Assembly (NCBI GenBank): GCA_937881255.1
Contig: CALGFH010000124.1
Location: forward strand, 1-8,753
Reading direction: 5' to 3'
Source of the DNA: an uncultured Actinomycetes bacterium
Lineage (GTDB): Bacteria; Actinomycetota; CALGFH01
Length of the DNA: 8,753 bases
Positions within the stretch are counted from its first letter, which is position 1; every line of letters starts with the position of its first letter. The translations under genes and the position numbers were made by a program. This document shows, piece by piece, positions 1 to 5,455 of the stretch. The notes beneath the pieces were generated by a model. The model did no database searches and was not told the DNA's origin. It saw only the letters and a list, made by a program, of their open reading frames with translations.

Positions 1-893
1 AGGTCGGCCGGCTCGACGATCTCGACGCCGTTGCCCATCGCCCAGCCGAGCAGGCCGTCGCGGTCGCCGACGGGCAGGCGCAGGGTGACCAGGCCGTCGG
101 GCCGGGGCGGGCCGGTGGGCACGGCCCCGCGCAGCTCGGCCAGCCGGGCCGTGGCCCGGGCCGCCCTGACCAGGGCCATCGGCGCCCCCTCGGGCTCGCC
201 GGCGGTGGGCAGGAGCTTGCCCGGGTCGAAGCCGGCCGGGATCTCGAAGTCGGCCCCGCGGCTGGCCGGGCGGAGCTTGCGGATGTCGGAGGCGATCCGC
301 GACACCCGGAACGAGCGCTGGGCGTCCCGGTCGGCGTCGTGGCCGACCACGTACCAGGTGCCGCGCCGGTTGACCAGGGCATAGGGGTCGAGGCGGCGCT
401 CGGCCTCCTCCCGGCCCGGCGGCCGGTAGTTGAACACGATCCGCTTGCGGCCCGACACGGCCTCCAGCAGCACGGCCAGCAGCGGGCTGGCCCCGTCCAG
501 GTTGGCCCGGAGCGCGTCCGGCCCGGCGCCCGGGTCGAGATCGAGCTTGGCCAGGCCGGCCACGGCCGCCGGGTCGCGGGTCGCCCCCGACCAGGCCCTG
601 GCCGCCAGGGCGAGCGCGGCCCGCTCGTCGGGGGCCAGGTCGAGCTCGGGCATGCCGTAGGCCTCGGGGTCGATGAAGTAGCCTTCCTCGCTCCCCCAGG
701 CGTCGATCGGGGCCCGCTCGACCGGCACCCCGAGCCCCCGCAGCTCCTCCTTGTCCCGCTCGAACATGCGTCGCAGGCTCTCCCCGCTGGCGTCGTACCC
801 GGGCACCAGCTCGGCCACCTGGTCGAGGGTGAGGGGCCGCCGGGTGTCCAGCAGCAGGGCGATCAGGTTGACGAGCCGCTCCACCTTGCGCAT
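1..893 (-). CDS. pafB: PafB-like WYL-domain transcriptional regulator, C-terminus cut by window edge
   Basis: Reading the minus strand from the ATG at 893-891 gives an uninterrupted frame of 297 codons to the window edge. The N-terminus (MRKVERLVNLIALLL) closely resembles mycobacterial PafB. A winged-helix segment follows at about residues 20-60, with FERDKEEL at 44-51. A WYL domain holds the diagnostic triplet as W180-Y181-V182, followed by VGHDADRDAQRSFRVSRI. Known PafB is about 330 residues, so only some 30 C-terminal residues should be missing. In mycobacteria PafB pairs with PafC to activate the LexA-independent DNA-damage response, including recA; the WYL domain is thought to sense a ligand, probably nucleic acid. 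pafC would be expected just beyond the left edge. No Shine-Dalgarno sequence precedes the ATG, but a TAGCAT -10-like box lies 6 nt upstream, suggesting a leaderless mRNA. The assignment to PafB rather than PafC rests on the N-terminal resemblance. Confidence 0.9.
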   Translation of the reverse strand, partial: MRKVERLVNLIALLLDTRRPLTLDQVAELVPGYDASGESLRRMFERDKEELRGLGVPVERAPIDAWGSEEGYFIDPEAYGMPELDLAPDERAALALAARAWSGATRDPAAVAGLAKLDLDPGAGPDALRANLDGASPLLAVLLEAVSGRKRIVFNYRPPGREEAERRLDPYALVNRRGTWYVVGHDADRDAQRSFRVSRIASDIRKLRPASRGADFEIPAGFDPGKLLPTAGEPEGAPMALVRAARATARLAELRGAVPTGPPRPDGLVTLRLPVGDRDGLLGWAMGNGVEIVEPAD

Positions 894-899
894 GCCCCG

Positions 900-905
900 A
901 TGCTA
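900..905 (-). promoter_or_regulatory. -10-like element of a leaderless pafB promoter
   Basis: On the minus strand TAGCAT (905 to 900) fits the actinobacterial TANNNT -10 consensus. It is followed by exactly 6 nt and then the pafB ATG at 893, so transcription would begin at or next to the start codon. No convincing -35 box is seen 17-18 bp upstream, and no TTGTC-type PafBC-dependent motif precedes it. Inferred from spacing only. Confidence 0.5.
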
Positions 906-918
906 GTGGAATTGGGCG

Positions 919-930
919 CCACCCGGGTGG
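919..930. promoter_or_regulatory. 12-bp perfect palindrome, candidate operator between pafB and the SufR-like gene
   Basis: CCACCCGGGTGG is its own reverse complement. It lies close to the midpoint of the 78-bp divergent intergenic region. It sits 13 bp from the pafB -10-like box and just upstream of the -35-like box of the regulator gene at 972, where a bound dimer could affect both promoters. Short GC palindromes arise by chance in DNA this GC-rich, so the operator role is tentative. The natural candidate ligand is the SufR-like protein encoded next door. Confidence 0.35.
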
Positions 931-935
931 GGTCG

Positions 936-965
936 TTGCCCCGGCCGGAACGACGGCGCTAGCCT
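936..965 (+). promoter_or_regulatory. Leaderless promoter of the SufR-like regulator operon
   Basis: TTGCCC (936-941) and TAGCCT (960-965) are separated by 18 bp and resemble -35 and -10 boxes of a housekeeping sigma factor. Only 6 nt separate the -10 box from the ATG at 972, so the transcript should start at or beside the start codon. No Shine-Dalgarno sequence is present between them, which agrees with a leaderless mRNA, common in Actinomycetota. Confidence 0.5.
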
Positions 966-971
966 GGGCCG

Positions 972-1655
972 ATGACCGAGCCAGTCAGCGAGTCAGCGGG
1001 GAGCGCCCCGACCCGGCGGGCCGTGCTCGATCTGCTCAAGCGCAACGGCGAGCAGACGGTCGCGCAGCTGGGCGCCGCCCTCGGGCTGTCCGGGGTCGGG
1101 GTCCGGCGGCACCTGGAGACGCTGGAGCACGTCGGGCTGGTCCGCCAGACGACCCGGCCCCAGGGCCGCGGCCGCCCGGCGTATGTCTACGCCCTCACCG
1201 AGATGGGCCACGACCTGTTCCCCCGCAACTACCACCAGCTGGTCGGCCAGCTGCTGGAGGCGGCCACCTCCGAGCTCGGGCCCGAGGCGGTGGAGCGGCT
1301 GTTCGACCACCGCCAGCAGGAGCTGGCCGAGCTGTACGCCGGCCGCACCCGGGGCCGCCCCCTGCCCGAGCTGGCCAGCGCCCTGGCCGCCATCCAGGAC
1401 GAGAACGGCTACATGGCCGACTGCACCAGCGCCGGCGACGGCGACTTCGTGGTCAGCGAGCACAACTGCGCCATCGCCCGGGTGGCCGGGTCCTGGCCGA
1501 CCGCCTGCGCGCATGAGCTGGCCCTGTTCCAGCAGCTGGCCGGGCCGGGCGTCGAGGTCGAGCGGATCGCCCACATCCAGGCCGGCGACCCGGTGTGCGC
1601 CTATGTGCTGCGGGCGGCCGGCGAGAACGGCCGCCCCCGCCCCCCCGGGGACTGA
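972..1655 (+). CDS. SufR-like winged-helix regulator with four-cysteine Fe-S motif
   Basis: This 227-residue protein has an N-terminal winged helix (about residues 15-75, with LGLSGVGVRRHLETLEHVGLV as the recognition region) and a C-terminal cysteine domain. Cysteines lie at 151, 166, 179 and 209 (spacing 14, 12 and 29 residues). Their contexts, EHNCAIARVA, PTACAHELALF and GDPVCAY, are typical of SufR. In cyanobacteria and actinobacteria SufR binds a 4Fe-4S cluster and represses Fe-S assembly (suf) genes, releasing DNA when the cluster is lost. No suf gene is present here; the following genes encode a DUF3866 protein and a glycosyltransferase, so this may be a paralogue with another regulon. 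It leads the operon and is divergent from pafB, and probably controls its own promoter. The family call is secure; the target and the name sufR are not. Confidence 0.85.
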   Translation: MTEPVSESAGSAPTRRAVLDLLKRNGEQTVAQLGAALGLSGVGVRRHLETLEHVGLVRQTTRPQGRGRPAYVYALTEMGHDLFPRNYHQLVGQLLEAATSELGPEAVERLFDHRQQELAELYAGRTRGRPLPELASALAAIQDENGYMADCTSAGDGDFVVSEHNCAIARVAGSWPTACAHELALFQQLAGPGVEVERIAHIQAGDPVCAYVLRAAGENGRPRPPGD

Positions 1656-1661
1656 GCGGCC

Positions 1662-2744
1662 GTGATCCGCATCCGCAACGGGCGGGTCACCGGCGTCGGC
1701 GCCCGCCGGCCGGGCGCGACCGAGCTGCGGGTCGCCGTCGACGACGAGGCCGGCGAGGTCGACGCGATCAGCTACGACCAGCTCACCGGGCCGGTCGCGG
1801 CCGGCGACCGGGTGGTCCTGAACACCACCGCGGTCGCCCTCGGGCTCGGCACCGGCGGGTTCCACGTGGTCATGGCCCGGCTCGGCGGGCCGGTCGACGC
1901 CCCCGGCCCCGGGCACGTCATCAAGGCCCGCTACACCCCCTCCCAGGTCCGGGTCCTGGCCGTCGAGGAGGAGGACAGCCCGCACCGGGCGGCGGTGGCC
2001 GCCTGCACCGGCCTTGACGGCCTGCCGGTGGTCTGCGCCGAGCTCCACTCGATGGTCCCGGTGGTGGCGGCGGCCGTCCGGGCGGTGGCCGACGAGCTGG
2101 TGGTGGCCTATGTGATGACCGACGGCGGCGCCCTGCCGCTGGCCTTCTCGCGGCTGGCGGCCGAGCTGCGGGCTGGCGGGCTGGTCGCCGGGACGATCAC
2201 CGCCGGGCAGGCCTTCGGGGGCGACCTGGAGGCCATCTCGCTGCACTCGGCCCTGGCCGCGGCCAGGGCGGTGCTGGCCGCCGACGTGGTCGTGGTCGCC
2301 CAGGGACCGGGCGGGATGGGGTCGGGCACCGCCTTCGGGTTCTCCGGCACCCAGGTCGCCGAGGCGGTCAACGCCGCCGCCGCCCTGGGCGGGCGGCCGG
2401 TGGCCTGCCTGCGGCTGTCGGCCGCCGACCGGCGGCCCCGGCACCGCGGGGTCAGCCACCACAGCCTGACCGCGCTGGGCCGCCTGGCCCTGGCCCGGGC
2501 CGCGGTGGCCGTGCCCGAGCTGGCCGACCCGGAGCTGGCCGCCCTGGTCGACCGGCAGCTGGCCGAGGCCGGGGTGGCCGGCCGCCACGACCTGCACCGG
2601 GTGGCCGCCCCCGACCCGGCCAAGCTGCTGGCCGGCTGGGGGTTGCACGTCACCTCGATGGGCCGGGGCCCCGAGGAGGACCCGCTGTTCTTCGGCGCCG
2701 CGGCCGCCGCCGGCACCCTGGCCGGCCGCCTGGCGAGGCGATGA
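1662..2744 (+). CDS. DUF3866 family protein
   Basis: This 360-residue protein of unknown function starts at a GTG 6 nt after the upstream stop; no better start is seen. Glycine-rich conserved-looking blocks match my recollection of the DUF3866 family: GHVIKARYTPSQ (84-95), ELHSM (127-131), VMTDGGALPLAFS (151-163), TAGQAFGGDLEA (180-191) and GPGGMGSGT (215-223), plus a histidine pair in GVSHHSLTALG. No signal peptide or membrane segment is visible, so it is probably cytosolic. The Asp/Gly/His-rich loops look like an enzyme active site binding a nucleotide or phosphate, but no reaction can be assigned. Its stop overlaps the next start (ATGA), indicating translational coupling to the glycosyltransferase, and it shares the operon of the Fe-S regulator. 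Full length and intact. Confidence 0.8.
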   Translation: MIRIRNGRVTGVGARRPGATELRVAVDDEAGEVDAISYDQLTGPVAAGDRVVLNTTAVALGLGTGGFHVVMARLGGPVDAPGPGHVIKARYTPSQVRVLAVEEEDSPHRAAVAACTGLDGLPVVCAELHSMVPVVAAAVRAVADELVVAYVMTDGGALPLAFSRLAAELRAGGLVAGTITAGQAFGGDLEAISLHSALAAARAVLAADVVVVAQGPGGMGSGTAFGFSGTQVAEAVNAAAALGGRPVACLRLSAADRRPRHRGVSHHSLTALGRLALARAAVAVPELADPELAALVDRQLAEAGVAGRHDLHRVAAPDPAKLLAGWGLHVTSMGRGPEEDPLFFGAAAAAGTLAGRLARR

Positions 2745-4270
2745 GAGCCCTCACCCGGGTGAGCGACCGGGCGGTGTTCACGGCCTGCCTGGCCGGGCTG
2801 GTCGCCGGGATCGGGCTGTTCCTGGTCCTGCCCCTGGCCCCCAAGTTCCTGGAGCTGCACCGGCTGCCCACGACCCGCGACTTCGACGTCGAGGTCCGGC
2901 CCCAGGGGCAGGTGACGGCGTTCTGGGTGGTGTCCATGGCCAGCTTCGCCCTGGCCGTCTGGCAGTGGCGCCGGGGCCGGCGGCCCAGCTGGGCGCTGCT
3001 GCTGGCCGGGGTGGCCGTGCTCCACCTGCTGGCCCTGCTGGTCCCCCCGGTCGCCTCCAAGGACGTCTACGCCTACTCCTTCTACGGCAAGGTCCAGACC
3101 GAGTACGGCGCCAACCCGTACCTGTCGTTCCCCGACCAGCACCCCACCGACCCCTGGCACAAGTTCTGGTCGTGGCGGCTGTTCGGCCCCGTCTACGGGC
3201 CGCCGTTCCTGCTCCTGCTGCGGGGCATGGCCGTGGTCGCCGGGCCCAGCCTGCTCACCTGGGTGGTGCTCTCCAAGCTGGTCCTGGTCGCGGCCGAGCT
3301 GGCCGCCATCTGGCTGCTGGTCCGGGCCCTGCGGGCCGACCCCGGCCAGGGGGAGGACCCGCGCTGGCCGCTGCTGCTGCTCGGCTGGAACCCGATGGTG
3401 CTGCAGTCCTTCGCCATGTCGGCCCATGTCGACGCCCTGCTGCTGCTGGTCCTGGCCGGGGCCATCCTGGCCCACCGGCGGGGCCGCCACCTGCTGGCCT
3501 TCCTGCTGCTGGTCGGCTGCTTCCTGATCAAGGTCTACATGGGGCCGCTGGCCGCCCTGTACGCCATCTGGCTGGCCACCGGCCGGCCCCGCCCGCGGGA
3601 CCGGGTGGCGGTGGTGGCCGGGCTGGGGCTGCTCGGCACGGCCCTGACCGCGCTCGTCTACCTCCCCTACGCCAGCGCCGGCGGCAAGCTGTTCACCAGC
3701 GCCGTCGACGTCAGCGGGCACTTCTCCAGCGGCAGCCCGCCCAACCTGGTCCGCCGCCTGCTGGCGGCCGTGCTGCCCCTGTTCGGCCTGTCCGACCCGG
3801 CGGCCGCCGCCACCGGGGCCCGGCTGGGCCGCCAGCTGGCCATCGCCGGCATCCTGGTCGCCTTCGTGCTGGTCGCCCGGGCCCTGCGCCGCCGCTCCGA
3901 CCCGTGGCCGAGGATGGCCACCTTCTTCCTGGCCTACCTGCTGCTCACCCCCTGGGTCTTCTACTGGCACGAGGTGCCCCTGCTGGGCATCGTGGCCGCC
4001 ATCCCCTGGGGCCTGACCAGCCTGGTCGCGGTGGCCCTGTCCATCACCCTGGTCCCCCTGGTCCCGGCCGGCCCGCCGGCCGTGGGTACCGGCGCCCGCG
4101 GGTCGGCCGCCGCCGACCTGGCCGACACCCTGGCCGCGTTCGCCGCCCGCTACGGCGGGGCGGTGGTCGTCCTCTGGCTCGGCCTGCGCGCCCGCCGCCG
4201 CACCCCGCCCACGACCCCGCCCCCCACCCGGTCCCCGGAACCGGCGGAGCCCTCCCAATCGCCGCGCTGA
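2741..4270 (+). CDS. Multi-pass GT-C glycosyltransferase, MptB/DUF2029-like
   Basis: This 509-residue membrane protein has about 10-12 hydrophobic segments, the first at residues 11-34. After the second or third span comes a first-loop acidic motif, SKDVYAYSFYGKV, with D108 as the likely catalytic base of a GT-C fold. NPY (125-127), a Trp-rich stretch (DPWHKFWSW) and VYGPPF (151-156) follow, as in polyprenol-phosphate-mannose-dependent alpha-1,6-mannosyltransferases (MptA/MptB) and DUF2029/GT87 proteins. WNPMVLQSFAMSAHVDALL (216-234) and FLIKVYMGPL (261-270) are further family-like blocks. It probably moves a sugar, likely mannose, from a lipid-linked donor to a glycolipid or lipoglycan on the outer face of the membrane. 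The C-terminal 30 residues are a Pro/Arg-rich cytosolic tail. The ATG overlaps the DUF3866 stop. Donor and acceptor are inferred; the gene could also belong to another GT-C branch. Confidence 0.75.
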   Translation: MRALTRVSDRAVFTACLAGLVAGIGLFLVLPLAPKFLELHRLPTTRDFDVEVRPQGQVTAFWVVSMASFALAVWQWRRGRRPSWALLLAGVAVLHLLALLVPPVASKDVYAYSFYGKVQTEYGANPYLSFPDQHPTDPWHKFWSWRLFGPVYGPPFLLLLRGMAVVAGPSLLTWVVLSKLVLVAAELAAIWLLVRALRADPGQGEDPRWPLLLLGWNPMVLQSFAMSAHVDALLLLVLAGAILAHRRGRHLLAFLLLVGCFLIKVYMGPLAALYAIWLATGRPRPRDRVAVVAGLGLLGTALTALVYLPYASAGGKLFTSAVDVSGHFSSGSPPNLVRRLLAAVLPLFGLSDPAAAATGARLGRQLAIAGILVAFVLVARALRRRSDPWPRMATFFLAYLLLTPWVFYWHEVPLLGIVAAIPWGLTSLVAVALSITLVPLVPAGPPAVGTGARGSAAADLADTLAAFAARYGGAVVVLWLGLRARRRTPPTTPPPTRSPEPAEPSQSPR

Positions 4271-4858
4271 CCACGGCCCGTCTGCGGCTCGAGCCGATCG
4301 GCCCCGAGCACGCCGCCGACCTGTGGCGGCTCCACCAGGACGAGGCGGTCGCGGCCTGGTGGGGCGGCCCCTGGACCGTCGAGGACGCCCACCGCTACGC
4401 CGCCGCCATGGCCGGGCAGTGGGCGGCCGACGGCGCCGGCAAGTGGGTCGCCTACGACCTCGGCACCGGCGAGCTGGTCGGCCGGGGCGGCCTCTCCCGC
4501 CTCGGCCCGGAGCAGGCCGAGACCGGCAGGATCGCCTCGTTGCTGCCCGGCGGCGGGTGGCTGCGGGACCGCCTTGAGCTCGGCTGGACGGTCCGCTCCG
4601 AGCGCTGGGGCCAGGGGTACGCGACCGAGATCGGCCGGGCCGGGCTGGAGTATGCGTTCGGGGAGCTGGGGGCCGAGGCGGTGGTGGCCTTCACCGAGCG
4701 CCACAACCGCCGCTCGCGGGCGGTGATGGCGGGCGGTGATGGAGCGCCTCGGGATGCGCCTGGCCGGCCAGTTCCCGGCCCGCGGCCTGGTCGAGGGCCG
4801 CCCCGGCGTCCACGACGGGGCGCCGTTCGCGCTGTATGCCATCGTCCACGCCGGCTGA
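4258..4858 (+). pseudogene. GNAT (RimJ/RimL-type) N-acetyltransferase, frameshifted by a 13-bp duplication
   Basis: The frame from about 4258 encodes LTTARLRLEPIGPEHAADLW, the usual N-terminus of RimJ/RimL-type acetyltransferases. ELGWTVRSERWGQGYATE follows, containing the acetyl-CoA-binding loop (WGQGYAT), then EAVVAFTERHNRRSRAVM. The expected continuation (ERLGMRLAGQFPARG to ALYAIVHAG, stop at 4856-4858) is in another frame. The switch coincides with a perfect tandem 13-bp repeat at 4717-4742; removing one copy restores a 195-residue protein of normal length. Unrepaired, the frame runs to 5106 with an unrelated tail. There is also no ATG, GTG or TTG near the proper N-terminus: only ATC at 4258 (with GGCGGAG at 4243-4249 upstream) or CTG at 4267, both overlapping the glycosyltransferase stop. 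It is last in the operon. Likely a recent pseudogene, or an assembly error if the duplication is false. GNAT substrates cannot be predicted. Confidence 0.8.
4717..4742 (+). repeat. Perfect tandem duplication of 13 bp inside the GNAT gene
   Basis: CGGGCGGTGATGG occurs at 4717-4729 and again immediately at 4730-4742 with no mismatch. Its length is not a multiple of three, so it throws the GNAT reading frame by one base. It falls exactly at the conserved SRAVMERLGM segment. Slipped-strand duplication would produce this and could also reverse it. Confidence 0.95.
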
Positions 4859-4868
4859 GCGCGCCGGG

Positions 4869-5363
4869 TCAGGCGCCGGGGGGGCCAGACCGGCCGGCGC
4901 CGCGCAGCTCCCGCCAGTCGAGCAGGGCACGCTCCAGCGTGTGGCGGAAGAACTCGAAGAACCGCCGGGTCTCGTCCAGCCGGTCGCCCGCCGGCGAGCC
5001 CGGCCCCACCGCCTTGATCCCCTCGGCCAGGTCCTGCTCCCAGCGGGCGATCATCTCCTCGCGCCGGGCGACGGCCTCGTACCAGGTGCCGGTGGAGATG
5101 CGGTAGTGGTCGCGCCGCTCCCCCGGCTCGCGCTCGCGCCGGACCAGCCGGAGCTGGGTCAGGTAGCGCACCGCCCCGGACACGGCGGCCGGGCTGACCC
5201 CGAGGAGGCTGGCCAGCTCGGCGGCGGTGCAGCGGCCGTCGTCGGCGGTCAGGATGGCCGCGAACACCCGGGCCGGCATCCGGGCCATGCCCGACTCGGC
5301 CAGCGTCAACGCGAACTGCTCGATGAAGCGCCGTACCGCCTCCTGGTCGCGGCCCTCGTCCAC
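4869..5363 (-). CDS. GbsR/MarR-type winged-helix transcriptional regulator
   Basis: This 164-residue protein starts at GTG 5363-5361. GAAGGGA (5376 to 5370, minus strand) is a good Shine-Dalgarno sequence 6 nt upstream. A longer in-frame start at 5468 would run through the operator and the neighbouring gene's ribosome binding site and is rejected. The fold is MarR/GbsR-like: a leading helix (DQEAVRRFIEQFALTLAESGMARMPARVFAAIL), a winged helix at residues 45-90 (TAAELASLLGVSPAAVSGAVRYLTQLRLV, then a basic wing REREPGERRDHYRIS), and a long C-terminal helical dimerisation part (WYEAVARREEMIARWEQDL, FFEFFRHTLERALLDW). It is divergent from the ABC exporter genes, with inverted and direct half-sites in between, so it most likely represses the exporter and itself and is released by a small-molecule ligand. 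Its stop lies 10 bp from the end of the GNAT gene, tail to tail. Confidence 0.85.
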   Translation of the reverse strand: MDEGRDQEAVRRFIEQFALTLAESGMARMPARVFAAILTADDGRCTAAELASLLGVSPAAVSGAVRYLTQLRLVRREREPGERRDHYRISTGTWYEAVARREEMIARWEQDLAEGIKAVGPGSPAGDRLDETRRFFEFFRHTLERALLDWRELRGAGRSGPPGA

Positions 5364-5372
5364 CGACCATCC

Positions 5373-5417
5373 CTTCACTAGCTTCACAAGTTTGTGAAGG
5401 AAGCGTAGCTTGTGGAG
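5373..5417. promoter_or_regulatory. Operator array between the MarR-type regulator and the ABC exporter
   Basis: A perfect inverted repeat, CTTCACAA-GT-TTGTGAAG, lies at 5382-5399. Related 9-bp units sit at exact 9-bp steps: CTTCACTAG at 5373, CTTCACAAG at 5382, TTTGTGAAG at 5391 and a weaker CTTGTGGAG at 5409; the unit at 5400 does not match. This patch is also unusually AT-rich for the window. MarR and GbsR proteins bind such short dyads next to their own genes, so this is the likely binding region of the regulator ending at 4869. Confidence 0.75.
5383..5411 (+). promoter_or_regulatory. Promoter of the ABC exporter operon, overlapping the operator
   Basis: TTCACA (5383-5388) is one base from the -35 consensus TTGACA. 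TAGCTT (5406-5411) fits TANNNT, with an ideal 17-bp spacer. Transcription would begin near 5418, leaving a leader of about 38 nt before the ATG at 5456. The -35 box and half the spacer lie inside the inverted repeat at 5382-5399, so bound regulator would block RNA polymerase. Confidence 0.6.
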
Positions 5418-5422
5418 GGAGC

Positions 5423-5444
5423 GGACCGCCAGGGCGCGCGGTCC
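5423..5444 (+). promoter_or_regulatory. 5'-UTR hairpin abutting the ABC exporter ribosome binding site
   Basis: GGACCGC (5423-5429) and GCGGTCC (5438-5444) form a perfect 7-bp stem with an 8-nt loop. The purine-rich Shine-Dalgarno tract AGAGGAAGGAG (5445-5455) begins at the next base and runs into the ATG at 5456. The stem leaves the ribosome site free but touching, so it may stabilise the mRNA 5' end or tune translation. No U-run follows, so it is not an intrinsic terminator. Confidence 0.5.
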
Positions 5445-5455
5445 AGAGGAAGGAG

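Noticed and set aside
31..962. Plus-strand open frames over the left end
   Set aside because: They are antisense to pafB; the products are Pro/Arg/Gly-rich with no domain, and pafB is clearly recognisable on the minus strand.
993..2648. Long minus-strand open frame opposite the Fe-S regulator and DUF3866 genes
   Set aside because: Its product is low-complexity (Gly/Gln/Pro/Arg/His runs) with no recognisable domain; long open antisense frames are normal in DNA this GC-rich.
2108..4258. 716-codon minus-strand open frame opposite DUF3866 and the glycosyltransferase
   Set aside because: Gln/Gly-rich composition and no motifs, while the plus strand gives a coherent membrane glycosyltransferase.
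4859..4880. GC-rich partial dyad between the GNAT end and the MarR-type gene end as a bidirectional terminator
   Set aside because: The complementary segments are short and imperfect and no U-run follows on either strand.
2965..5106. 713-codon plus-strand frame read as one protein
   Set aside because: Only its segment from about 4258 to 4728 is meaningful (GNAT N-terminal part). The rest is an Arg/Pro/Gly-rich out-of-frame reading of the glycosyltransferase and an antisense reading of the MarR-type gene.
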